Source of the DNA: Myxococcales bacterium
GTDB lineage: Bacteria; Myxococcota_A; Polyangia; Palsa-1104
Direction: 5' to 3'
Assembly: GCA_003170275.1 (NCBI GenBank)
Contig: PNAM01000117.1
Location: 108,800 to 172,799 of the forward strand
DNA length: 64,000 bases
Under the pieces are notes generated by a model. That model saw only the letters and a program-made list of their open reading frames with translations, made no database searches and was not told the DNA's origin. The position numbers and the translations under genes are program-made. Below are positions 7,773 to 16,077 of the stretch, piece after piece (the stretch's first letter is position 1; each line of letters opens with the position of its first letter).

Positions 7773-10130
7773 TTACGGAGCGGGGGCAGCGGGCTGGCCC
7801 TGGGCGTCGAACCTCTTCTCCTCGAGCACGGCGAGCTCCTCGCGCAGGTGCCGTACCTTCCGCACGTTGGCGATGACGCCCCAGATCGAGGCGACGATGC
7901 CCAGACCGGGCAACCCGTGCGCCAGCGTTTCGATGAGGTGCGGCAGGTGCTCGGCGAGATGCTCGCCCACCTCGAGACCTTCGATGACGAGGTCCTTCCA
8001 GTCGTCCTTGCCGAGCTGCTTGGCCGCCGAGAGGCCGCCCTTGAGCTTGGCCTTGGTGCCGACGGCTTTGTTGTGCTGGACCTTGATCTCGGCCGCCATG
8101 CGCGCGAAGTCGGGCGTGCTCTCTTCCCAGCTCTTGAGCATGGCGTCGATCGCGTCCACCGGCATCTGCTTGATTGCCAGGCTGAGCAGCTTGGTCTCGA
8201 ACTCTTTCTTGAACTTGGTCGCCAGCACGGCTGCCGACTTGGTCAACCCGGCGGCGAGGAAGGCGGGGTTCACCATCGTGCCGAGGTTGGTGACGATGGT
8301 GAGCCCGACGTTGACCCCGTTGACGGTCTGCACCGACTCGAGGCTGGCGATCTCGAGCATGTGCTGCAGTTGGTGAATCTTGTTTTCCTGCTCCGGCGTG
8401 AGCACTGGCTTGGCGGCGGGAGCGGCGGGAGCGGCGGGCGCGGCGGGCGCGGCGGGGGTCGCCGGCGCGGGCTGCGGCCCCGTCGCCGAGTGCGAGGCCG
8501 CCGCGTGCTGCGGCTGCGGCTGGGGTGCAGGTGCAGGCGCAGGCGCAGGCTTGGGAGCCGGCGTCGGGGCCGTCTTCTGCTTTTGCTTCTCCTGCTCCTG
8601 CTTCTCGCGCTCGCGCTCTTTTTCCTGGTCCTGCTTGGCCTTGGCCTTGGCCGCCGCGCAGGCCGCGATCTTGGCCATGTACGCGTTCTGCAGCGCGGTC
8701 TCGGTCGTGTTATCCGGCACGCCCTTGCCCATCCACATGCGGGCAGCGTCGAACGCCGCGTCGACTCTCGACTGCGGGTCGTCGGCGGGGTTCTTCGGAT
8801 CCGGCGTCGCCGGGACTGCGGTCAGCTTGTCCTTGGCATCCTTGCAGACGCGATCGCGCTCGTGCGTGATGTCGGCCTGCTTCTTGTCGTGCGCGGCGTT
8901 GAACGCCAGGACGCCCGGGTTGTCGGGGTACGCGCTGCGCCAGACAACGTTGGTCTTGTCGGTCCAGATCGCCGACTCGGCCGCCCACGAGGCGGGCGCG
9001 TTGGGCAGCTTGCCGATCTTGACCGCGGCATCGGACATCAGCTTGTTGCAGAACGCGACCACCGACTCTTCTTTACCCTTGAGCGCGGCGGCGGCGTCCT
9101 TGACGTCCTTGTTCCCGGGAAACTTGGCGAGCAGCGGCTTGAGCTGCTCGTTCCAGTGGCGCAGCTTGGCCGGCAGGTTGAGGTCGCTCGGGTCGGTGCC
9201 GCAGGCGGCTTGCGCGTCCTTGGCCCGTTTCTCCGCCGCGAGCTCATCCGGAGTCTTGGCTTCCTTGGCGGGGGCGGGCGCGGGTGCGCCGCCGGCCGCG
9301 GGCTTGCCGGGCGCTTTCGGGCCAGCTGCCGGAGTCGGTTTCTTCTTGTCGCCGCCCGGCTCTTTCGCGCGGAAGACCTTCTGCGAGGCGCCCTGGAAAC
9401 TGCTGGGTGGGGTCCACCATGACGAGCTCCGCGAGTCGAGCTTGGCCGCGATCGCCGGCGCTTTTTCCTGCGCGGCCGGACTCTTCTTCTCGTCCTTCTT
9501 CTCGTTCTTCTTGTCGCCGCCGTGCAGCTTCTCGGCGACGTCGTCGGCGACCGCGTCCGCTTCCTGCTCGGCAGGCTCGTGCGCCTGCGAGACTTCCTGC
9601 TCGTGCTCGCCGCCCGACTCGCCGGGCTCGGCCTTGCGCTGGATGCCGGACTTCTGCGCCTGGATCGTGTGGGTCAGCTCGTGCGCCAGGAGCCGGTCGC
9701 CTTCCTTGCTGCCCGGGGCGTACTGGCCGGCGCCGAAGTGGATGTCCTGCCCGACGGTGAACGCGCGCGCGCCCAGGTCGTTCGCCGCGCGCGCCGACTC
9801 GCTGCCGGTGCTGACGGTCACGGCGGAAAGATCGGCGCCCAGCTTGGGCTCGAGCCGGGACCGCACGTCCTTCGACAGCGGGGATCCGGCTTCCGGAATC
9901 TTCGCGCCGCCGTCGGGGCCGCCTGAGCCCTTTCGCCACGCCTTGAGGCTGCGGGAGATCTGCGCGGCCGCCGACTCGCGCTCGGCGCGCACGTGCGCCA
10001 TCGGATCGCGCAGCGGCTGCAGCGGGTCGCGCGCCTCGAGCACGCCGGGCGTGACCGGGTCCTGCTCGACCTGGGGGAGCTTGCCGGGATCCTTCGATCC
10101 CGGGCGATGTTGACGCCCGTTGTCGCTCAT
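7773..10130 (-). CDS. DUF4157 (eCIS core domain) protein 1
   Basis: A 785-residue protein. Residues about 82-158 are the DUF4157 metallopeptidase-like core: LGADLSAVTVSTGSESA, AFTVGQDIHFGAGQY and LLAHELTHTIQ, with the zincin HELTH at 150-154. A Glu/Lys-rich linker follows, then a helical region, and near residue 575 an Ala-Pro repeat tract. The C-terminal 200 residues are helical, with two hydrophobic stretches (VGLTIVTNLGTMVNPAFLAAG and LPGLGIVASIWGVIANV). In known systems DUF4157 marks cargo of extracellular contractile injection systems or polymorphic toxins. No injection-system genes are in this window. The C-terminus is unlike those of the other two DUF4157 proteins. Confidence 0.85.
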   Translation of the reverse strand: MSDNGRQHRPGSKDPGKLPQVEQDPVTPGVLEARDPLQPLRDPMAHVRAERESAAAQISRSLKAWRKGSGGPDGGAKIPEAGSPLSKDVRSRLEPKLGADLSAVTVSTGSESARAANDLGARAFTVGQDIHFGAGQYAPGSKEGDRLLAHELTHTIQAQKSGIQRKAEPGESGGEHEQEVSQAHEPAEQEADAVADDVAEKLHGGDKKNEKKDEKKSPAAQEKAPAIAAKLDSRSSSWWTPPSSFQGASQKVFRAKEPGGDKKKPTPAAGPKAPGKPAAGGAPAPAPAKEAKTPDELAAEKRAKDAQAACGTDPSDLNLPAKLRHWNEQLKPLLAKFPGNKDVKDAAAALKGKEESVVAFCNKLMSDAAVKIGKLPNAPASWAAESAIWTDKTNVVWRSAYPDNPGVLAFNAAHDKKQADITHERDRVCKDAKDKLTAVPATPDPKNPADDPQSRVDAAFDAARMWMGKGVPDNTTETALQNAYMAKIAACAAAKAKAKQDQEKEREREKQEQEKQKQKTAPTPAPKPAPAPAPAPQPQPQHAAASHSATGPQPAPATPAAPAAPAAPAAPAAKPVLTPEQENKIHQLQHMLEIASLESVQTVNGVNVGLTIVTNLGTMVNPAFLAAGLTKSAAVLATKFKKEFETKLLSLAIKQMPVDAIDAMLKSWEESTPDFARMAAEIKVQHNKAVGTKAKLKGGLSAAKQLGKDDWKDLVIEGLEVGEHLAEHLPHLIETLAHGLPGLGIVASIWGVIANVRKVRHLREELAVLEEKRFDAQGQPAAPAP

Positions 10131-10250
10131 CGCAATCGCACCACGCCCTCGCCCGTCAGTATCTGATCATTATCGGAGAAAGGCGCGCGGAAGTTGCGTC
10201 TAACGCGCCGCATCATGCATCGGCCAGCCAATTTCCTCTATCATCGGGCG

Positions 10251-10478
10251 ATGATCCTTGGCGAGCTGGCCGGGCTGTTGGTCGCGGAGACTGTTCCGAC
10301 GCAGCAGCTGGCGCTCCTCGGAGATGCTCTGGCCCGTATCGCCGCCGCCGCCGGGGCCATCGGTTGCTTCGGAGCGATCGTCGATGCGAAAGACGCCCGT
10401 GCCGAGGCCTTCTACGTGAAGTACGGTTTCGCGGCGGCCGACACAGCGGGGAAATATCCGAGGCGCGCCCGACCCTGA
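10251..10478 (+). pseudogene. GNAT N-acetyltransferase, C-terminal remnant
   Basis: The frame from the ATG at 10251 (open from 10194) encodes about 75 residues ending in a recognisable GNAT tail: LLGDALARIAAAAGAIG, then VDAKDARAEAFYVKYGFAAA. That corresponds to motif A's second half and motif B. The N-terminal half and the acetyl-CoA pyrophosphate loop (R/Q-x-x-G-x-G/A) are missing. It resembles toxin-type GNATs of toxin-antitoxin pairs, with no antitoxin nearby. It is most likely a decayed gene at the island edge. Confidence 0.45.
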
Positions 10479-10562
10479 CCGCGATGGGGGACTCGATTTG
10501 TCACGCTTTTGCCACGGCGTACCGGATTTGCGCTGAGGAAACGGTCGTAAGCCCACGCCGCG

Positions 10563-10578
10563 CTCCCGCCCCGGGCAC
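10563..10578 (+). repeat. Right copy of the 16-base tRNA-Leu 3' end repeat
   Basis: The bases are identical to 3788-3803 at the tRNA-Leu 3' end and in the same orientation. The surrounding bases do not extend the match or rebuild a tRNA, so this is a truncated copy, as expected of an attachment site. The segment between the copies holds remnants and lineage-specific-looking genes. Confidence 0.5.
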
Positions 10579-10595
10579 CGACGACCCTACCCGAG

Positions 10596-10982
10596 TCAGT
10601 CGCAGTGCTTCCGTACCAGAGCGAGCAGCGCTTCGACGTCGATCGGCTTTTTCAGGAGGGCTTGGATCCCGCTCGGCGGCTCGCGGTCCCCGGGCGAGAA
10701 CGCGGACTGGACGACGACCGGTAGGTTGGCCAGGACACCGCTCTGGGCGAGGATCGCGATGAATGCCCAACCGTCCATGACCGGCATCATGAGGTCGACC
10801 AAAGCCAGGCGCGGCTGCTTCGTTGCTCGCGCGAGCATGTCTAGCGCATGCTGCCCGTTCCAGGCGCTCAGAACCTCATAGCCCTCGCTCTCGAGGATGT
10901 GGCGCAAGGTCTTCCGCGAATCGTAGTCGTCTTCCACGATCATGACGGGGCCCTTCAAGGGCGCTCGTTCCGCGGTTTCCAC
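10596..10982 (-). CDS. Single-domain response regulator (receiver)
   Basis: A 128-residue receiver domain without an output domain. It has the acidic pair (VMIVEDDYDS), the phospho-acceptor Asp in LALVDLMMPVMDG, the switch residue in VVVQSAFSPGD and the conserved Lys in LLKKPIDVEAL. The GTG at 10982 is preferred: it follows a purine-rich GAAAGG and gives the usual receiver length. The frame is open up to 11087, but that extension is poor. No cognate kinase is adjacent. Such stand-alone receivers act through phospho-dependent protein contacts or phosphorelays. Confidence 0.85.
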   Translation of the reverse strand: METAERAPLKGPVMIVEDDYDSRKTLRHILESEGYEVLSAWNGQHALDMLARATKQPRLALVDLMMPVMDGWAFIAILAQSGVLANLPVVVQSAFSPGDREPPSGIQALLKKPIDVEALLALVRKHCD

Positions 10983-11111
10983 AAGGCGACCTTTCTGTTC
11001 CAGAGCCGTGAGGATCAAACATCCAGGATGTTGGCGCAGAGACGATGTAGAGACGCCGGGCGTCTGTTGCAAGTGGGCGAGCCCCAAGACGTTGGCGCAG
11101 ACCGCGGTTAC

Positions 11112-12227
11112 TCAGCTCCGCTGGCGCTGGGCGTTGGTCTCGCTGACGACGCGCTCTCGCAGGGGATCTTCGAGATGGCTCTCGGCGAACCCGGTCAGCT
11201 CGTCGGGCAGCGCGTAGCCGCCGGACAGGACGCTGCACGCGAGCGCCACGACGCGATCCAGATCCGCTCCTTTGACCGCGTTGAGCAGCGACGGCCAGTC
11301 CCGGGGCGCGGCCGCGAGGATCGCCGCCCCGTGGTCGAGCACCCAGTCGGGATGCTGCCACGCCAGGCTGTAGATCACGCGCGCGATGCCGGGCGGCCGC
11401 AGCGCGCCGGCCTGCACCTCTTTCAGCGCCAGCGGATCGGCGCGCATTCGCCAGTCGAGGGCCTCGATCAGCCAGTCCCACAGCGTGAGCGTCGCGCTGT
11501 CGGGATCGCGCACCCCGACGAACAGCTCGGAGTGGTCGCGCGCAGCCGCCGCGAGCCGGTCGGCGCCCGGCGCGTCATCGTTGAGCTGGAAGAACCGGAT
11601 CGCCGTCACGCGCACGCGCGGCTCGGGATCGAGGAGCATCGTCGAGACCGCGTGCGCCAGCGCCCCGGTCGCGGGTGGCTCGAGGAGGTTGTACAGGCGC
11701 GCGATCCAGAACCCCTGAACCTCTTTCACCGCCGGATCGACCGGCGGGTTGCGCGCACCTGAAAAGACCTCGCGAGCCAGCACCAGCCAATCCGTGTGTG
11801 AATCGAGCGCCATCCCGTCGAGCTGCGCGGGCAACCCGAGGGGCGGGTGACCGGCGCACGCCCAGGGGGTGGTCTCCTCGCTGATCGGATCGAACGGCTC
11901 GTGCACGCCGTGGGTCGAGAACACGTGCGCCGTGTAGCAAGTGCAGCTATAGAGCCGGCCCCGTCCCTCCGGATGCCGGGGCGGCGGATCTCCACCGGTC
12001 GGCGTCCCGCCGCCGAGGAATTCGTATACGGCGGCGGGCGGAAGGGTACCGGGCCCGGCGTATCCGGCGGCCTGGCGCACGACCTGCCCGCACGTGCTGC
12101 AGCGCAGCGAGTTGCAGCCGATGCGCGGCGCGAGCGGCGGCCAATGCCAATCGAAGGGGGCCTCGGGAAGCCAGCCATCGGTGGCCACCAGGAAGCCGTC
12201 GTCGCGACAACGGCGCACGGAGCTCAT
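11112..12227 (-). CDS. Hypothetical protein with Cys pairs and a HEAT-like C-terminal half
   Basis: A 371-residue protein. The N-terminal third has cysteine pairs that could bind zinc (CSTCGQ and CTCYTAH). The C-terminal two thirds are repeated helical pairs (AVSTMLLDPEPRVRVTAIRF and similar), suggesting a HEAT-like solenoid. I do not recognise a named family. It starts 9 bases after the stop of DUF4157 protein 2 on the same strand, so the two are almost certainly one operon. By analogy with effector-immunity pairs it could protect against or assist its neighbour, but this is inference. Confidence 0.7.
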   Translation of the reverse strand: MSSVRRCRDDGFLVATDGWLPEAPFDWHWPPLAPRIGCNSLRCSTCGQVVRQAAGYAGPGTLPPAAVYEFLGGGTPTGGDPPPRHPEGRGRLYSCTCYTAHVFSTHGVHEPFDPISEETTPWACAGHPPLGLPAQLDGMALDSHTDWLVLAREVFSGARNPPVDPAVKEVQGFWIARLYNLLEPPATGALAHAVSTMLLDPEPRVRVTAIRFFQLNDDAPGADRLAAAARDHSELFVGVRDPDSATLTLWDWLIEALDWRMRADPLALKEVQAGALRPPGIARVIYSLAWQHPDWVLDHGAAILAAAPRDWPSLLNAVKGADLDRVVALACSVLSGGYALPDELTGFAESHLEDPLRERVVSETNAQRQRS

Positions 12228-12236
12228 GGGCGCACT

Positions 12237-14393
12237 CTAGCCCTTTTTCGGCGGAACGGGCTTCGACGCGGGCCCAGCCGCCGCGCTGGCCACGGGTGCG
12301 GCCGGCGCAGGAGCCTCGTCGGGGAACAGCTTCTTGCCGTCCGGACCGGGACGACCGCAGCTGCGGAGCTGGGGCTCGGCGAGCGGCGGCAGGTTGCGAT
12401 ACATCTGCTTGTCGGCGGTGAACGGCACGCCGAACGCAGCCGCCGCGCCGAGGATCTCGACCAGGCTGTGCGCTTTGATCGGGAGCAGGTAGCCGACGCA
12501 CGCCATGCGCACGTCGACCGGCGCCGCCCCGCCGAGCATCGCGGCCGCGTTCATGAGCACGCCGGTGGTTCCCGACGGTCCGGCGGCGAGCGGAAGGCTC
12601 AGCGCGCGCATCGCTTTGACCCACTTGTCGCGCTCATTGATGATCCACATCTTGGCCCCTTCGGACCACTTGAGCGCATCGGTGGGCGCGCCGATTCCCA
12701 TGAACTTCTCTTCGCGCTTCGACAAGCCCGCCCCGGTGGACGCGACCTGGCCCGCCGTGCGCGTCGAGATGTCGCCGCTCGGTGCGGCCCCGGCCTTCTG
12801 TTCGGTGTCCTTGCGGTTGGATCGGGCGCTCCACTGATCTGCGACCGGGCGCGCCGTCTTGGCGTCGGCGCCTCCGCTGCCGCCGACGATGCCGCCGCCG
12901 GCCGGCTGCGGCACCATCCCGACCGCGTCCCACCCAACCTTGCCGTCGGTGCCGGGCCTCGCCTGACCATTTGCCTTGCGCAGCTGAGCCTGCTGCTCGA
13001 TGAACTTGACGCGCTCGTCGATCTTGACCGCGTCGAGCTTGGCTTTGGCGATCCAGCCGTCGAGCTGATCCTTCTTGGTGTTCAAAAGGTCGGCCGTCAG
13101 GATGTTGGACGCAAAGTTGTAGACGAAGGTCATCTGCTCGCGCACGTTCGCCGGCTGCGGGATGGCCTTGAGCTTGGCTGCATCAGCGCCGGCTGCAGTG
13201 GTGAGCTCGTCGAGCTCCTTCGAGGTCAGCGTGAGCTGCTGGATCACCGCAGCGTCGGTGCCCACGGCGCCGGCGAAGGCGGCCTTGGCGCCGCCGCACT
13301 TCTCGAGGAGCGCCTTGGTCTCGGTCCCGAGGTTCTTGAAATCGCCCACCGGAACCTTGGCCTCGATGTAGGCGCGCGCCTTGGCGACCATCGCGGCGCC
13401 GGTGGCGGTCGCGATCGAGAACGCCACGCCGCCCAGGTTCACCTCGAAAGCGGCTGCGTCCTTCTCGAAATCCGGATTTTCGGCCATCGACGGGCCGCTC
13501 AGATTGGCGCCCGCCACCGTCGACGGCGCGGGGCCTGGCCCCACGTGATGGGGCTTTGCCACCGGCACGTCGGTCAGCGGCGCGCGATAGACCTTGCGTC
13601 CCACGCCCTCGAGCTTGGCCGAGATCGGCGCCGGCTTTTCGGCGGGCGGCGCCTTCGCTCCCACGTCGCCTGCGCCTGCCGCGGCCCCGGGCTCGTGAAG
13701 CTTGTTGGTCGCACCGTCGGCGACTGCGTCGGCTTCCTTCTCCGCCGCGTCGCCCGGGTCCGAAACCTCGAGCGACTCCTCCGCTGCGGGATGCTCGGGC
13801 TTTTCGGCCTTCTCCTTGCGTTGGACCACCGAACGCTCGCCTTGCACGACGTGCGCGAGCTCGTGTGCCAGCAGGCGATCACCTTCCCTGGTACCGGGCG
13901 CGAATTGGCCCGAGCCGAAGTGCACGTCCTTGCCGACGGTAAAGGCACGCGCGTTGAGATCTCGCGCGGCTTGCGCCGACTCGCCGCCGGTGTGTACGCG
14001 CGCCGAGGACAGGTCGGCGCCGATCGCCGGCTCCATCTTTTCGCGCACCGTCGACGGCAGCGGGGCGCCCGCCTGGTCGGGAATCTTCGCCCCGCTCCCG
14101 GCCGGACCCCTCGCCTTGCGCTGGACGCCGATCCTGCGCTGCAGGTCCGCGGCAACCGAGCTGCGGTGCTGTTGCAGCCGTGCGAGGGGCGGCGTGCCGG
14201 TGCGGCCATTCGAAGCGCGGAACGCCAGCTCGCCTGCGGCCTGGTCGCGCTCGGCTCGCACGGCATTCATGCGTCCGGTCCCGATTGCGTCCTCGGGCCG
14301 GCTCGAAGGGGGCACATACGACGGATCCTCGGTCTTGGCCGGGAGGTCTTGCGGCCGCAGGTCGGGCCGGTCGAGTTTGCCTACGTCACTCAC
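12237..14393 (-). CDS. DUF4157 (eCIS core domain) protein 2
   Basis: A 718-residue protein. The DUF4157 core lies at about 105-185 (IGADLSSARVHTGGESAQAA, AFTVGKDVHFGSGQFAPG and LLAHELAHVVQ, with HELAH at 177-181). A helical middle section follows. The C-terminal domain (about 556-667) clearly resembles the C-terminus of DUF4157 protein 3: LPLAAGPSGTTGVLMNAA here versus MPLGAGISGTTTDLM there, and KAHSLVEILGAAAAFGVPF versus GAHTFHEIARACQMAGVPY. A Pro/Ala tail ends the protein. It is the first gene of an operon with the Cys/HEAT-like protein and is likely a secreted or injected protein; its activity is unknown. Confidence 0.85.
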   Translation of the reverse strand: MSDVGKLDRPDLRPQDLPAKTEDPSYVPPSSRPEDAIGTGRMNAVRAERDQAAGELAFRASNGRTGTPPLARLQQHRSSVAADLQRRIGVQRKARGPAGSGAKIPDQAGAPLPSTVREKMEPAIGADLSSARVHTGGESAQAARDLNARAFTVGKDVHFGSGQFAPGTREGDRLLAHELAHVVQGERSVVQRKEKAEKPEHPAAEESLEVSDPGDAAEKEADAVADGATNKLHEPGAAAGAGDVGAKAPPAEKPAPISAKLEGVGRKVYRAPLTDVPVAKPHHVGPGPAPSTVAGANLSGPSMAENPDFEKDAAAFEVNLGGVAFSIATATGAAMVAKARAYIEAKVPVGDFKNLGTETKALLEKCGGAKAAFAGAVGTDAAVIQQLTLTSKELDELTTAAGADAAKLKAIPQPANVREQMTFVYNFASNILTADLLNTKKDQLDGWIAKAKLDAVKIDERVKFIEQQAQLRKANGQARPGTDGKVGWDAVGMVPQPAGGGIVGGSGGADAKTARPVADQWSARSNRKDTEQKAGAAPSGDISTRTAGQVASTGAGLSKREEKFMGIGAPTDALKWSEGAKMWIINERDKWVKAMRALSLPLAAGPSGTTGVLMNAAAMLGGAAPVDVRMACVGYLLPIKAHSLVEILGAAAAFGVPFTADKQMYRNLPPLAEPQLRSCGRPGPDGKKLFPDEAPAPAAPVASAAAGPASKPVPPKKG

Positions 14394-14591
14394 TCCACCT
14401 GGAGTGTATCAAACTCGCGGGTGCAGGTGCGCCAGGTCGCGTTGTAGTCACGACAACCACAGCAGCCGGCTAGATCGGCCGCCAGCTGATCGTCGAGCGC
14501 ATGACTTTCGCACCCTTACGCGCGGCACGCTCGTTGCTCACACGCATTCGGATTCGCTTGCAGCTCACCAACACGAGACCGGAGAACCAGA
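14394..14591. promoter_or_regulatory. Divergent intergenic region
   Basis: These 198 bases separate the minus-strand DUF4157 gene from the plus-strand Cys-rich lipoprotein gene, so both promoters must lie here. No strong consensus promoter or operator could be picked by eye. Confidence 0.4.
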
Positions 14592-15092
14592 ATGAAGACC
14601 TTCGCGCTGGCAGTGACCCTGATGATGATCGGATGTGGACAGCCCGGCGACCCGTCGGACGAAACCAACCTCGAGCTGACCGGCGCGTCATGCAAGGCGG
14701 CCTCGGATTGCAAGGGCCCGCTGCCGCAGCTGTGCAAGACCTGTAGCAACGGCGAGACGGGTGGCTGCGCGCACTATGACTGCGTCTCGAACAAGTGCGC
14801 GATCGCGTACTGCGAACCGGCCGCGCCGGCGCCGGGGACCTGCAAGAAGGCTTCGGATTGCCACGGGATCCTCCCCCAGCTCTGCAAGATCTGCGGGAAC
14901 GGCACCGAAGAGTGCGAGCACTTCGTGTGCGTGTCCGGCCAGTGCCAGGAGCAGCTCTGCCCCCAGTGCACCAAGGCCTCGGATTGCAAGGGTCCGCTGC
15001 CGCAACTGTGCGAGATCTGCAGCAATGGCAAGGAAGAATGCGCGCACCACGCCTGCGAGTCCGGCGTCTGCACCACCCAGATCTGCGAATAG
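14592..15092 (+). CDS. Cys-rich repeat lipoprotein
   Basis: A 166-residue protein with a lipoprotein signal (MKTFALAVTLMMIGCGQ, Cys at 15). Three copies of a roughly 40-residue unit follow, each with SDCxGxLPQLCxxCxNG, then EECxHxxCxSGxC (starting near residues 34, 82 and 124). Spacing and sequence are highly regular, with about eight cysteines per unit, so a disulfide-knotted surface protein is likely. The family is not recognised. A Ser/Thr kinase gene starts 31 bases downstream on the same strand. Confidence 0.8.
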   Translation: MKTFALAVTLMMIGCGQPGDPSDETNLELTGASCKAASDCKGPLPQLCKTCSNGETGGCAHYDCVSNKCAIAYCEPAAPAPGTCKKASDCHGILPQLCKICGNGTEECEHFVCVSGQCQEQLCPQCTKASDCKGPLPQLCEICSNGKEECAHHACESGVCTTQICE

Positions 15093-15123
15093 CCCGTCAC
15101 GCCGTCGTGCTAAGGTCCGCGAC

Positions 15124-16077
15124 GTGATTGGGACCACCGTTCAGAACTATCGGATCCTCTCCCAGCTGGGACGTGGCGGGATGGGGACCGTGTATCTGGC
15201 GGAGCACCTGCTCCTCGGCAAACGGGTCGCGATCAAGACCCTCCTCGCCAAATATTCGCAAGACGAACGGCTGGTGGCGCGCTTCGTCGACGAAGCTCGC
15301 GCGGCGGCGCGCATCCAGCATCCGGGCATCGTCGAGATCCACGACTTCGGCCGGCAGGGCGACGGGCGCGCGTTCCTGGTCATGGAGCTGCTGGAGGGCG
15401 AGAGCCTGGAAGAGCGGCTGCGCACCGTCGGGCCGCTGCCGGAGCCGGTGCTGATCGAGGTGGTGCGGCAGGCTGCGCGCGCGCTCGAGGCCGCGCACAC
15501 CGCCGGCGTGGTGCACCGCGATCTCAAGCCGGGCAACTTGTTCCTGGTGCGCGACCCGACCCGTCCGTGGGGCCTGGGCGTCAAGGTGCTCGACTTCGGC
15601 GTCGCGCGCCTGACCGACAGCACCCCGACGGTGCGCCTGACGCTCAGCGGCTCGATCGTCGGGACGCCCACCTATATGGCGCCCGAGCAGTGCAAGAACG
15701 CCAGCAACGTGGACGCGCGCGCCGACGTCTATGCGCTCGGCTGCCTCGCCTTCGAGATGGCGACCGGCCGTCCGCCGTTCCTCGGCAAGGGCTCGGCGAC
15801 GATCATGGCGGCGCACGTCAATACGCCGCCGCCGCTGCACCTGCTCGACGGCGCGCTCTCGGCGCCGATGGGCGCGGCAATCGCGGCGATGCTGGTCAAG
15901 CCGCGCGAGGAGCGCCTGCAGTCGATGACCGCGGTGCTGGGCGCGCTCGACGCGGCGACCGCGGCGCGAAACGAAGCGCGCCGCGACGTGGCCGAGCGCC
16001 CCACCGCGCCGATGGATGCGGTGGTCGACGACACGCTCGTCGAGCAGACCCTTCCCGACCCGCCGCGCAGCGCGTGA
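15124..16077 (+). CDS. Hanks-type Ser/Thr protein kinase, soluble
   Basis: A 317-residue protein from the GTG at 15124; earlier in-frame sequence is an out-of-frame reading of the Cys-rich gene. The kinase motifs are complete: the glycine loop (GRGGMGTVY, 16-24), the ATP-binding Lys in VAIK (38), HRDLKPGN (131-138), DFG (157-159) and the APE region in GTPTYMAPEQC. The tail of about 50 residues has no transmembrane helix or sensor domain, unlike the kinases at 36959 and 46686. It should phosphorylate Ser/Thr on cytoplasmic targets. Its stop overlaps the start of the YHYH lipoprotein gene. Confidence 0.92.
   Translation: MIGTTVQNYRILSQLGRGGMGTVYLAEHLLLGKRVAIKTLLAKYSQDERLVARFVDEARAAARIQHPGIVEIHDFGRQGDGRAFLVMELLEGESLEERLRTVGPLPEPVLIEVVRQAARALEAAHTAGVVHRDLKPGNLFLVRDPTRPWGLGVKVLDFGVARLTDSTPTVRLTLSGSIVGTPTYMAPEQCKNASNVDARADVYALGCLAFEMATGRPPFLGKGSATIMAAHVNTPPPLHLLDGALSAPMGAAIAAMLVKPREERLQSMTAVLGALDAATAARNEARRDVAERPTAPMDAVVDDTLVEQTLPDPPRSA

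Noticed and set aside
10555..10580. Second tRNA near 10.56 kb
   Set aside because: Only the last 16 bases match tRNA-Leu; no anticodon arm or acceptor partner is found upstream.
11847..14447. Long plus-strand frame across the Cys/HEAT-like gene and DUF4157 protein 2
   Set aside because: No recognisable domain, poor composition, and it covers two well-supported minus-strand genes.
14761..15123. In-frame extension upstream of the kinase at 15124
   Set aside because: It reads through the Cys-rich lipoprotein gene in another frame as low-complexity Arg/Ser/Ala; the kinase domain starts just after the GTG at 15124.
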